From WHSV01 sp050694055 (lineage in GTDB: Bacteria; Actinomycetota; CADDZG01; WHSQ01), in the NCBI GenBank assembly GCA_050694055.1, contig JBOGWX010000114.1, positions 1-11,363 of the forward strand: a DNA stretch of 11,363 nucleotides. The letters are read 5' to 3'. Made by a program: the position numbers and the translations under genes. Positions 1 to 6,603 of the stretch are shown here, one piece after another (position 1 is the stretch's first letter; each line of letters opens with the position of its first letter). The notes below the pieces were generated by a model. It was not told where the DNA came from, did no database searches, and saw nothing but the letters and a program-made list of their open reading frames with translations.

Positions 1-118
1 CGTGGGCCAGGACCACCCAGCGCACCCAGCCGGACCCGACCCCGAAGGCCGTGCCGCCGGTTATCAGCGCCAGGGACAGCGCCACCAGCAGTCCGAGATT
101 GGTGCGGCGAGCGGCCAT
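1..118 (-). CDS. N-terminus of membrane protein, possibly a molybdopterin-dependent oxidoreductase (partial)
   Basis: Only the first 39 codons are present; the gene leaves the window at base 1. The ATG is at 118-116. The peptide begins MAARRTNLGLLVALSLALI and continues with a Gly-rich stretch and a VRWVVLAH segment: a short basic N-terminus, a first membrane helix (about residues 7-26) and the start of a second. From memory this resembles the N-terminus of actinobacterial sulfite-oxidase-like molybdopterin oxidoreductases that carry several N-terminal membrane helices, but the catalytic domain is not visible, so the assignment is tentative. It lies 58 bases after the M4 protease stop on the same strand and may be co-transcribed with it. 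The ribosome binding site is weak (AGAGAG directly before the ATG). It could be any small-helix membrane protein. Confidence 0.5.
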   Translation of the reverse strand, partial: MAARRTNLGLLVALSLALITGGTAFGVGSGWVRWVVLAH

Positions 119-176
119 CTCTCTAGAATCGCGCCGAAGTCAGCTCAAGGGAGTGAGGGGATATCGGGTGGGAGCG

Positions 177-2918
177 TCAGCCGCCGCGACGGCAGCCGAG
201 CGGCGCCTTGGCCCGCGTCATCAGGTCGGTGCGACCCAGGGAGCCGTCGAGCCACGCCGCGCGTTCGCCGTCACCGATCGAAGGATACGCCTGGTCGCCC
301 CGGTTGCAGGTGACGAGCCGCGGGATGCCGCCGGTAACGGGGACGATCCACACGTCCCGCCCGACCTGCTCACGGTCGTAGCCGGGGTCGGAGGCCCGAG
401 CGTAACCGTACTCATCCGGGTACACGACGAAGTCCTCGTTGGCCGAGAGACGCGGGGCCTCCGGCGTGATGCCCTGGTAGACGGGGGCGACCTCGGTGTC
501 CGACGCCTTGACCAGCGCTTTCTTGCGCTTGCCGTTGTGCTTCGCTCGCATGATGGAACCGATGCCGTCGTCGTTGACATCTTGGAACCAGAAGACGTGC
601 GTGTCGTTCAACGCGGGGGGGCCGAGGTAGGCGTCGGGGTTCTTGTGCTTGATGGTCACCTTCTTGAGCGACTTGAAGTCCTTGATTCGGAGGCGAGGCG
701 CCCGGCCGCCGCCGCCGAGGTCCCACCACGCGATCTTTGTGCCGAACACCTGCGGGAACAGCTCGTCCCCACCGGAACGGGTCATTCTCTTCGGCAGCCT
801 CCCGATACGGCGCGCCCAGATATCGGTTTGACTGCCGTTGAACGACTCCCATGCCACCAGGTTGCCGTCGATCGAGGGGAACCACTCGATGTTGGAGGTG
901 GACGCTATCGTTCTCATGCCCTTGCCCAACTTCCGGTTGAGCACGTCGAAGGCAACCCCACCGCCACCGATGCTCCCGTGTGCCCACACAACCTGCTTGC
1001 CGCTGATGTCGGGTTGCTCGTCGTAGAGAGCGTTGCCACCGGATGCGTTCATGACGGTCTGTGCGCCGTTGCCGGAAACGTTCCCGACCACGATGTCCTG
1101 AGGTTCGTCGAACATCGTCTCCTTGTCGGAGTAGTTGCCGACGACGAAGCGAGCACCCGAGACTTGAGGAGCGGCGAAATAGAAGCCGAGCGGAACGACG
1201 TCTTCGATGAGAGACTTGGCATCGCTGTGCCCCGCCCCGTCGTCCCAACTCGGAACGATGCCCCTCGACTCGAACGCCCGGACGATGATCTGACGTTGCT
1301 CCGGTGTGAGCACGATGTCGCCGTTGGCGTGGAGTTCGTCCGCGGCCCCCAGAACTGCGTTGCGTCCATCGATGAAGTCGTCCAGCGGCGTGTTCCACAT
1401 CGTCAGCGCCCGGTACATGATCTGGTCCGCTACGGCGGGGTCGAGTCCCTCACGCACGTCCCACAGAGCGCCCGAGAAGACCGTCGAGTTGAGGTGCACT
1501 CCCCCGTTGTCGAAATCAACGAGGTAGAAGACGTAGTCGTCCGTGGTGGTGCCGTCGTTCATGTCACGTAGCGGACAGTCCCAGTTGTCCGGCTCGGCCA
1601 CGCGACAGAGGTCTTCTGCGATGTACCCGGCTTGGGGATCGTCCATCGGCGTGCCCGTTACCGACACGTCGGCCGCGTTGCCGAAGTAGTCGGCGTAGGC
1701 CTCGTTCATCGCACCCGACTGATTCAGGTAGACCAGGTCTGCCGTGAAGTCGATGACTCCGTGAGTGAGCTCGTGCGCCACGATGTCGAGGTCGGCAGAG
1801 AACGGATAGACCTCGGAGCCAGGGCCCGGTTCGGGGTTGCCGTACACCATCTTGGTTCCGTCCCAGAAGGCGTTGTACATCGGAGCGCCGCCTGCCCCGC
1901 CGGCGTTCACGACCGAAACGATGTCCCCTCCCTCGTCGTCGATCGAGTTGCGCCCCAGGCCCTTGTAGAACTCGAACACGCGCTCGGCCCCCCAGTGCGC
2001 ATCGACGGCCCCGCTGTTGGAGTGGATCCCCTCGAACATCGGCGTCGACGAGTTCACGACGGTCGCGTCGGTTGGTTGGAACGTGTTCCCATCGTTGCCG
2101 CCGGCATCGTGGGTCAGGATCTGTACGGGCTCGATTGAGGGAGGTGGTGGCTCGCCGACGGGCGGTTCCAGCAGCGCACGCAACTCGTAGGTGAGATCGT
2201 CCTTGTGGAAGACGTTGAGATCGACCGTGTCGCCGTGCGCCGTTACGCCCCTCCCGAGCACCGGATCGGCGAGGTGAAGGTCGTTGTAGCTGAGAACAGG
2301 GGCCCCCGTTCGTGCGCTGATGAACGTCTCCTGCTTCACCGGCCCTTTCGGCCCGCGCCCCCAGATGCTGAAGTGAAACGCCGTGACTCCGTCGCCGTTC
2401 GGAAGCACGACCAGGCCGTGGCGCTCGACTCGATCGACGTCGATGCTTCTGAGACGAGCGACGGCGAGCATCTCGGCCTCGTGCTCGGAGATTCGTGGCT
2501 CGACGCTCGTGTTCAGCTCGGTGAAGTAGTGGCCGTTCACCGCGGTGACCTCGCGCCCGGCCCCCCTCTCGTCGAAGTGGACCAAGTATTGAGCGCCGAA
2601 GACCTCGACCCCTCGATAGAGCTGTCCCAACCGCACGGTCGATCGTCCCCCCTCACGCTGGACGTCGATGACGTCGAGGTTGGCCGCGGGGGCATCGATC
2701 TCGTAGAGCGACCGGTTGGCGCTCAGGTGCGCCACGGCCAGCTCGGCCGGCTTACCGCGGCGCGCGCCCTCATCGAGGCGGGTCACGAGGCCGGGCGCGT
2801 CGGTCCCGTCGCCGGCCACCACCCGGGGTCCGCGCTGAGGCTGCGCCGTAGCGGGCGCGGCGACGAGCACGGTCGTAGACAGCAAGAGCCCGCCGAGAGC
2901 GGCAAGCGCGCGGCGCAT
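177..2918 (-). CDS. Secreted M4-family (thermolysin-like) metalloprotease with C-terminal beta-propeller
   Basis: Extracellular zinc endopeptidase of the thermolysin family, 913 residues from the ATG at 2918. Order: signal peptide (about 1-25, ending ATA-Q); FTP/PepSY-type propeptide (about 85-205); M4 catalytic domain (about 290-555); beta-propeller tail (about 580-905). Zinc site HELTH has His382, Glu383 and His386, and the third ligand Glu406 lies in GAMNEAYAD; the spacing of 24 matches thermolysin His142/Glu166. His475 in GGVHLNS corresponds to thermolysin His231. The catalytic set is complete, so an active enzyme is expected. The tail has at least six repeats of the form P-x-I-x-G-x-x-V-x-W (near 637, 681, 722, 768, 822, 879), as in TolB-like propellers. 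Thermolysin itself ends after the helical domain, so the tail roughly doubles the mature protein and may bind a substrate or surface. A TTG three bases upstream is too close to the Shine-Dalgarno to be the start. Confidence 0.93.
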   Translation of the reverse strand: MRRALAALGGLLLSTTVLVAAPATAQPQRGPRVVAGDGTDAPGLVTRLDEGARRGKPAELAVAHLSANRSLYEIDAPAANLDVIDVQREGGRSTVRLGQLYRGVEVFGAQYLVHFDERGAGREVTAVNGHYFTELNTSVEPRISEHEAEMLAVARLRSIDVDRVERHGLVVLPNGDGVTAFHFSIWGRGPKGPVKQETFISARTGAPVLSYNDLHLADPVLGRGVTAHGDTVDLNVFHKDDLTYELRALLEPPVGEPPPPSIEPVQILTHDAGGNDGNTFQPTDATVVNSSTPMFEGIHSNSGAVDAHWGAERVFEFYKGLGRNSIDDEGGDIVSVVNAGGAGGAPMYNAFWDGTKMVYGNPEPGPGSEVYPFSADLDIVAHELTHGVIDFTADLVYLNQSGAMNEAYADYFGNAADVSVTGTPMDDPQAGYIAEDLCRVAEPDNWDCPLRDMNDGTTTDDYVFYLVDFDNGGVHLNSTVFSGALWDVREGLDPAVADQIMYRALTMWNTPLDDFIDGRNAVLGAADELHANGDIVLTPEQRQIIVRAFESRGIVPSWDDGAGHSDAKSLIEDVVPLGFYFAAPQVSGARFVVGNYSDKETMFDEPQDIVVGNVSGNGAQTVMNASGGNALYDEQPDISGKQVVWAHGSIGGGGVAFDVLNRKLGKGMRTIASTSNIEWFPSIDGNLVAWESFNGSQTDIWARRIGRLPKRMTRSGGDELFPQVFGTKIAWWDLGGGGRAPRLRIKDFKSLKKVTIKHKNPDAYLGPPALNDTHVFWFQDVNDDGIGSIMRAKHNGKRKKALVKASDTEVAPVYQGITPEAPRLSANEDFVVYPDEYGYARASDPGYDREQVGRDVWIVPVTGGIPRLVTCNRGDQAYPSIGDGERAAWLDGSLGRTDLMTRAKAPLGCRRGG

Positions 2919-2922
2919 CAAT

Positions 2923-2927
2923 CTCCT
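2923..2927 (-). promoter_or_regulatory. Ribosome binding site that sets the M4 protease start
   Basis: Minus-strand AAAGGAGAT contains AGGAG at 2927-2923. It is four bases from the ATG at 2918 but only one base from the in-frame TTG at 2921, so the ATG is preferred. Confidence 0.7.
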
Positions 2928-3041
2928 TTGGGGGCGTGAATGAGTGCCCAGATTGCCCGAGGTGACAAGTTGCTACCTAAACAGTTTCGCGCGTCGCGCG
3001 GAAGGGTCGCGGTCGTAAATGCCCTATTTGAAGGAGCTTGT

Positions 3042-3059
3042 ACCACCCGTTCGGGTGGT
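3042..3059. repeat. Perfect inverted repeat upstream of the M4 protease gene
   Basis: ACCACCCG-TT-CGGGTGGT, eight-base arms with a two-base centre, lies about 125 bases upstream of the protease ATG in the sufB/protease gap. It could be a repressor operator or part of a transcript hairpin. A second short near-palindrome, CGCGCG-T-CGCGCG, is at 2988-3000. I found no convincing -10/-35 pair here; TTGTCA (minus strand, near 2965-2970) is a -35-like hexamer without a good -10. Confidence 0.4.
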
Positions 3060-3104
3060 GCGCGCCTTAGTCCTCCAAGGCTGGGAGTTCAGCCACGCCT
3101 GATG

Positions 3105-3151
3105 AACCTCGCTCGGTTTGTCTCGTTATGTGGAACAAAACGAGAGAGGTT
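3105..3151 (-). terminator. Possible terminator hairpin downstream of sufB
   Basis: Starting 19 bases after the sufB stop, the minus-strand RNA can form a two-part stem: AACCTC (3105-3110) pairs with GAGGTT (3146-3151) and TCTCGTT (3121-3127) pairs with AACGAGA (3139-3145), with a ten-base bulge on one side and an 11-base loop. There is no U-run after it, as is common in high-GC actinobacteria. It would separate sufB from the protease transcript. Confidence 0.45.
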
Positions 3152-3170
3152 GAGCTTGATCGCTTTTCGC

Positions 3171-4604
3171 TTAGCCGACCGAGCCCTCCATCTGGAGCTC
3201 GACCAGCCTCTGGAGCTCGACCGCGTATTCCATCGGCAGCTCCTTGGTGATGGGCTCGATGAAGCCCCGCACGATCATCTGCATCGCCTCGGTCTCGTCG
3301 AGTCCCCTGCTCATCAGATAGAAGAGCTGGTCGTCGGAGACCTTGGAGACCGTCGCCTCATGGCTGACCGCGGAGTTCTCCTCCTCGATCTCGATGTACG
3401 GATAAGTGTCCGACCGTGACTTCTCGTCGAGGATCAGCGCGTCGCAGATGACGTGGCTCTTGGCGTGCTCGGCCCCCTTGTCGATGCGCACGAGTCCGCG
3501 ATAGCCGCCTCGGCCCCCGTCCTTGCTGATCGACTTCGAGGTGATCGCCGAGGACGTGTTCGGAGCGTTGTGGATGACCTTGCCGCCCGCGTCCTGATGC
3601 TGGCCCTCGCCCGCATAGGCGATCGAGAGCACCTCGCCCCTGGCGTGCTCGCCGAGCAGGTAGATGCTCGGGTACTTCATCGTGACCTTGGACCCGAGAT
3701 TGCCGTCGACCCACTCCATGATGGCGCCCTTGCCCGCGGTCGCCCGCTTGGTGACGAGGTTGTAGACGTTGTTCGACCAGTTCTGGATCGTCGTGTAGCG
3801 CGCCCGGCCGTGGTCCTTGACGATGATCTCGACCACCGCGGAGTGCAGCGAGTCGCTCGAGTAGACCGGAGCGGAGCAGCCCTCGACGTAGTGCACGTAG
3901 GAGTTCTCGTCGACGATGATCATGGTCCGCTCGAACTGGCCCATGTTCTCCTGGTTGATCCGGAAGTAAGCCTGCAGCGGAATCTCGACCTCGATGCCCG
4001 GGGGCACGTAGATGAACGAGCCGCCCGACCACACCGCCGTGTTCAGAGCCGAGAACTTGTTGTCCGCTGCCGGGATAACCGTGGCGAAGTACTGCTTGAC
4101 GATGTCGGGGTGCTCGCGCAGCGCCGTGTCCATGTCGCAGAAGATGATGCCGCGCTTCTCGAGCTCCTCCTGGGTCTTGTGGTAAACGACTTCGGATTCA
4201 TATTGTGCTGTGACGCCACCCAGGTAGTTCTTCTCGGCCTCGGGAATTCCGAGCTTGTCCCAGGTCGCCTTGATGTCCTCGGGCATGTCGTCCCAGGACT
4301 TCACCTGGTTCATGGGCTTGAGGTAGTAGTAGATGTCGTCGAAGTCGATGCCACTGAGATCGGCGCCCCAGGTCGGCATGGGCTTGCGGTAGAAGATGTC
4401 GAGCGCCTTGTGGCGCAGCTTGCGCATCCAGTCGGGCTCGCCCTTGCGGTCCGACATCATGTCGATGACCTCGTGCGACAGGCCCTTTTGCGGCGCCTCG
4501 TCGTAGCTAGTCGCGTCGTGCCAGCCGTACTTGTAGTCGCCCTTGATCTGGCGGACTTGTTCGTTTTCCTGCTGAACCTTCAGTTCTTCGGTCTCGGTTG
4601 CCAC
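3171..4604 (-). CDS. sufB: Fe-S cluster assembly scaffold protein SufB
   Basis: SufB is the cytosolic scaffold of the SUF iron-sulfur cluster system; it works with SufD and the ATPase SufC. The 477 residues match the family full length (E. coli SufB is 495) and end in the typical MEYAVELQRLVELQMEG tail. The beta-helix core is intact: EGCSAPVYSSDSLHSAVVEI (from 241), YNLVTKRA (281-288), Cys387 in HVICDALILDEKSRSDTYPY and His415-Glu416 in SHEATVSKVSDDQLFYL. With the 18-residue length offset these fall on E. coli Cys405, His433 and Glu434, implicated in cluster assembly. The start is GTG at 4604, supported by GAGGGGG nine bases upstream. No sufC, sufD, sufS, sufU or sufR lies beside it: a PIG-L deacetylase gene is upstream and an M4 protease gene downstream. 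The promoter carries an iron box, suggesting repression when iron is plentiful. Confidence 0.96.
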   Translation of the reverse strand: MATETEELKVQQENEQVRQIKGDYKYGWHDATSYDEAPQKGLSHEVIDMMSDRKGEPDWMRKLRHKALDIFYRKPMPTWGADLSGIDFDDIYYYLKPMNQVKSWDDMPEDIKATWDKLGIPEAEKNYLGGVTAQYESEVVYHKTQEELEKRGIIFCDMDTALREHPDIVKQYFATVIPAADNKFSALNTAVWSGGSFIYVPPGIEVEIPLQAYFRINQENMGQFERTMIIVDENSYVHYVEGCSAPVYSSDSLHSAVVEIIVKDHGRARYTTIQNWSNNVYNLVTKRATAGKGAIMEWVDGNLGSKVTMKYPSIYLLGEHARGEVLSIAYAGEGQHQDAGGKVIHNAPNTSSAITSKSISKDGGRGGYRGLVRIDKGAEHAKSHVICDALILDEKSRSDTYPYIEIEEENSAVSHEATVSKVSDDQLFYLMSRGLDETEAMQMIVRGFIEPITKELPMEYAVELQRLVELQMEGSVG

Positions 4605-4691
4605 TTCGGGAGACCCCCTCTGCCGCTCGGTCGGGTCGTCGGGGCGCCCACACTGACGCCATCCGCTGCGAGAGTTTCGCTCTGCCTGCGC

Positions 4692-4720
4692 AGTCTAGCA
4701 GTTAGGTCATCCTAACCCAA
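4692..4720 (-). promoter_or_regulatory. Predicted sufB promoter
   Basis: On the minus strand, -35 TTGGGT (4720-4715) is followed after exactly 17 bases by -10 TAGACT (4697-4692), fitting the actinobacterial TAnnnT pattern. Transcription would start near 4685, giving a leader of about 80 bases. The -35 is only half-matched to TTGACA; the overlapping iron box strengthens the call. Confidence 0.55.
4702..4720. promoter_or_regulatory. DtxR/IdeR-type iron box
   Basis: The plus strand reads TTAGGTCATCCTAACCCAA. Against the established DtxR/IdeR 19-mer TTAGGTTAGSCTAACCTAA (S is G or C) it matches at 16 of 19 positions. Its core is the inverted repeat GTTAGG-TCAT-CCTAAC (4701-4716). It covers the predicted -35 and the spacer of the sufB promoter, where a bound repressor would block RNA polymerase. 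The family consensus is known; regulation here is inferred. Confidence 0.7.
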
Positions 4721-4782
4721 CCCCTCGAGGCGCATTTTCCCTGCTCACATAGGTTGAAACACAAGAATCGAAGCGCGTGTTC

Positions 4783-4800
4783 CCGCCAGGTGGCAGGCGG
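4783..4800 (-). terminator. Weak hairpin after the PIG-L gene
   Basis: Fifteen bases after the deacetylase stop, arms CCGCC (4783-4787) and GGCGG (4796-4800) with an eight-base loop could form a short GC hairpin on the minus-strand transcript. There is no U-tract. It could end the upstream operon before the sufB promoter, but a five-base stem is weak evidence in GC-rich DNA. Confidence 0.25.
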
Positions 4801-4814
4801 ACTCGGGCCACGTT

Positions 4815-5594
4815 CTAGTCCTGCGGGCGGACCGGGGCCGACGCCGGGTCGAGGGGGGGCGCCGCTAGGTCCACGTCCTCCTCGACCTCCTCGGCGTGGA
4901 AGCCGGGGCCCTGCGCGATGACATAGAAGGGCTCGGCGTGCGTGAAACCGGCCGGTTCGCCGATCTCGGCCCACCGCCGGCGCATCCATGTCGCGATGCG
5001 GTCTGCATCGTCACCGACCTGGCTCTGGTGGCACAGCAGCGCCTCGATCTTGCGATCGATGGTGGACGAGATGTCCTCGAGGTGCGGACGTTCGCCGGGC
5101 CCCATGATCCAGAGCTCGCGTAACCCGCGCCACGGCTCGAGCCCTTCGTCGAGCAGTTCGGGAAAATGCCCCGGCGTGGTCCCGGCCGTCAGCGTCACGT
5201 CGAGCGAGGCTTGACCGATGGCCCTGTGGTCGGGGTGATTGACGAAGTCCCCGATTACGGGGGCCGGGTCCATGACGATGTAACGGTGCGGGCGGAACCT
5301 GCGAAACGTGCGGGCGATGTCCTTGCGCAACTCCAGCGTCTGCTCGACGTAACCGTCCTGGTAGTCGAGCCACACCACCTCCTTGGCCCCGATGATGTCG
5401 GCGGCGCGCTGGCTCTCTTGTTTGCGCAGCTCCGAGAGATTCGCGCCCATCAGCTCACGGTCCTGCGTGCCCGTCGAGCCGTCGGTCACGATGCACATGG
5501 TGACCTCGGCGCCCTGGTCCGCCCACTTCGCGAGCGTGCCCGCGCAACCAAACTCGACATCGTCGGGATGCGCCGTGACGCTGAGAACCCTCAT
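4815..5594 (-). CDS. PIG-L family zinc-dependent N-deacetylase
   Basis: A member of the LmbE/PIG-L family, which removes acetyl groups from N-acetylglucosamine-type substrates or cleaves related amides; MshB and Mca of mycothiol metabolism and BshB of bacillithiol belong to it. The 259 residues start MRVLSVTAHPDDVEFGC. The AHPDD motif (8-12) gives the zinc ligands His9 and Asp12 with catalytic Asp11, and HPDH (120-123) gives the third ligand His123. TDGSTGTQD (37-45) is the usual loop after the second strand. The last ~30 residues are acidic and Pro-rich, probably disordered. No signal peptide, so cytosolic. The substrate cannot be told from sequence; the short length fits the general LmbE group better than MshB or Mca. 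The ATG at 5594 has GGGAG seven bases upstream and overlaps the stop of a 25-codon ORF that repeats its own beginning. It is probably the last gene of the cyclase-thioesterase-stress protein transcript. Confidence 0.9.
   Translation of the reverse strand: MRVLSVTAHPDDVEFGCAGTLAKWADQGAEVTMCIVTDGSTGTQDRELMGANLSELRKQESQRAADIIGAKEVVWLDYQDGYVEQTLELRKDIARTFRRFRPHRYIVMDPAPVIGDFVNHPDHRAIGQASLDVTLTAGTTPGHFPELLDEGLEPWRGLRELWIMGPGERPHLEDISSTIDRKIEALLCHQSQVGDDADRIATWMRRRWAEIGEPAGFTHAEPFYVIAQGPGFHAEEVEEDVDLAAPPLDPASAPVRPQD
5559..5594 (-). repeat. Downstream copy of a 36-base duplication (start of the PIG-L gene)
   Basis: The first 12 codons of the deacetylase gene. They match 5633-5668 at 33 of 36 bases; the first 23 bases are identical. 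The three differences (GCG/GCT, CCC/CCG, GAC/GAT) are all synonymous. Similarity begins exactly at the ATG and stops after the HPDD codons. Confidence 0.9.
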
Positions 5595-5668
5595 TCCGCG
5601 CTCCCGAGCGCGATCGTCGAGACGATCGCTTGATCATCCGGATGAGCCGTGACGCTGAGAACCCTCAT
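5591..5668 (-). CDS. 25-codon upstream ORF duplicating the PIG-L N-terminus
   Basis: The ATG at 5668 has AAAGGGA five bases upstream, a better-placed Shine-Dalgarno than many in this window. The peptide is MRVLSVTAHPDD followed by QAIVSTIALGSAE and TGA. The first 12 residues are identical to those of the deacetylase; the remainder loosely recalls the family's next segment (STIAL against GTLAK, GSAE against QGAE). The TGA (5593-5591) overlaps the deacetylase ATG (5594-5592) as ATGA, a classic translational coupling arrangement. The two starts are 74 bases apart, so the frames differ. It lies 46 bases after the universal stress protein stop. It may be a remnant of a second PIG-L gene removed by deletion, or a leader ORF retained because its translation opens the next ribosome binding site. 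No independent function can be assigned to the peptide. Confidence 0.5.
   Translation of the reverse strand: MRVLSVTAHPDDQAIVSTIALGSAE
5597..5645. repeat. Three back-to-back palindromes before the PIG-L start
   Basis: Between the two copies of the duplication lie CGCGCTC-CC-GAGCGCG (5597-5612), GCGATCGTCGAGACGATCGC (5610-5629, nine-base arms) and TCATCCGGATGA (5634-5645). In the minus-strand RNA the first folds as CGCGCU-CGGG-AGCGCG, so the GGGAG ribosome binding site of the deacetylase sits in its loop and 3' arm. Ribosomes reading the 25-codon ORF would melt this hairpin. Confidence 0.6.
5633..5668 (-). repeat. Upstream copy of the 36-base duplication
   Basis: Encodes MRVLSVTAHPDD in the 25-codon ORF. 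It is direct-repeat partner of 5559-5594 at a 74-base offset. No similarity extends upstream of the ATG. Confidence 0.9.
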
Positions 5669-5714
5669 CGAGTCCCTTTCTCATCGCGTGCGATTCTCGA
5701 TCGACCATCGCCGG

Positions 5715-6575
5715 TCAGTTGGTCCGCAGGATCAGCAGGTCCGTTGGCGCATGGTGGCTGACGCGGTGCGGGACGTTGCCGAGCTTGAAGCGCTCCGCCC
5801 CGGTCATGCCAACGCTTCCAACCACGATGAGCTCGAAATCTTCCTCCTCGGCGGTCGAGATCAGGACTTCGGGGGCCGCGCCCTTGATGGTACGGACCTC
5901 GGCATCCACTCCACGTTTGGCCGCGTGCTCCTCGGACCGCTCCAAGACATCCTGGGCCTGAGCGGCCCCGGCGATGCGCCAGCGGAACTCGTCGGGGACA
6001 TCACGCAGCGCCCGGTCGGCATCCCACTGGGCGCTGATGCTCCCGGAGCCGGCCGCCATGCGCTCGAGCTCGGCCTCACTGGGCGGATCGTAGGCGCATA
6101 CGATCAAGAGGTGGGCGCCGAGCGTCCCGGCCAGGTCCGCCGCCCGATCGACGGCCGACATCGCGGTCGAGGAACCGTCGGTGCCGACCAGGATCTTGGT
6201 GTAAGCCTCCACCTCTTTCGGGGGTGGATCGGTCTTCACGATGAGCAGGTCCGTGGTCGCACTGTGACTGATCTTGTTGGGAACGTTTCCGAGCATGAAG
6301 CGACGAGCTCCGCTCATCCCGACGCTGCCGACGACCAGCAACGTCGACACGCCCGATTCCGCAGCGTCGAGCAGCACATCGATCGGATTGCCCTTGCGCG
6401 CCACGACCTCCGCTCCGTAGGTCTCGCCGAGCGTCCTGAGCGGTTCCCCGGGGTCCGAACCCGCGTGCACGAGCACCAGTTGTGCCGACAGACCCTTCGC
6501 CAGCGTGGCGGCCCTGTCGGTGGCGATCCGTGCCGTCTTGCTGAGGTCCGTGCCCGCAACTATCCGCTCGTACAT
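5715..6575 (-). CDS. Universal stress protein with two tandem Usp domains
   Basis: Cytosolic UspA-type protein of 286 residues with two alpha/beta Usp domains (about 1-115 and 125-286). Such proteins bind ATP or other nucleotides and support survival under stress; the exact role here is unknown. Each domain starts with the expected strand and Asp (IVAGTD at 5-10, ILVGTD at 128-133) and ends with the nucleotide-binding pattern G-x2-G-x9-G: GSVGMSGARRFMLGN (83-97) and GSVGMTGAERFKLGN (253-267). In both, the residue after the last Gly is Asn rather than the usual Ser/Thr. The two C-terminal halves are very similar, so the protein arose by internal duplication; the second domain has an extra helical stretch (about 165-215). 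The ATG at 6575 is preceded by AAAGGAAC. The gene starts 28 bases after the thioesterase stop, suggesting one transcript. Confidence 0.93.
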   Translation of the reverse strand: MYERIVAGTDLSKTARIATDRAATLAKGLSAQLVLVHAGSDPGEPLRTLGETYGAEVVARKGNPIDVLLDAAESGVSTLLVVGSVGMSGARRFMLGNVPNKISHSATTDLLIVKTDPPPKEVEAYTKILVGTDGSSTAMSAVDRAADLAGTLGAHLLIVCAYDPPSEAELERMAAGSGSISAQWDADRALRDVPDEFRWRIAGAAQAQDVLERSEEHAAKRGVDAEVRTIKGAAPEVLISTAEEEDFELIVVGSVGMTGAERFKLGNVPHRVSHHAPTDLLILRTN

Positions 6576-6603
6576 CTAAGTTCCTTTCGATCCGGCCGTC
6601 GGA

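Noticed and set aside
51..1571. A 506-codon open frame on the plus strand, antisense to the M4 protease gene
   Set aside because: It mirrors a clearly conserved protease and propeller on the other strand, has no recognisable motif, and long antisense frames are expected in high-GC coding DNA.
3040..3170. Possible tRNA or small RNA suggested by GTTCG and hairpins in the sufB/protease gap
   Set aside because: No cloverleaf could be built: the GTTCG sits at the tip of a simple palindrome and there are no matching acceptor, D or anticodon arms.
3453..4715. A 420-codon plus-strand frame antisense to sufB
   Set aside because: Composition is Val/Leu/Asp/Arg-rich shadow sequence, and it covers the conserved sufB gene and its promoter.
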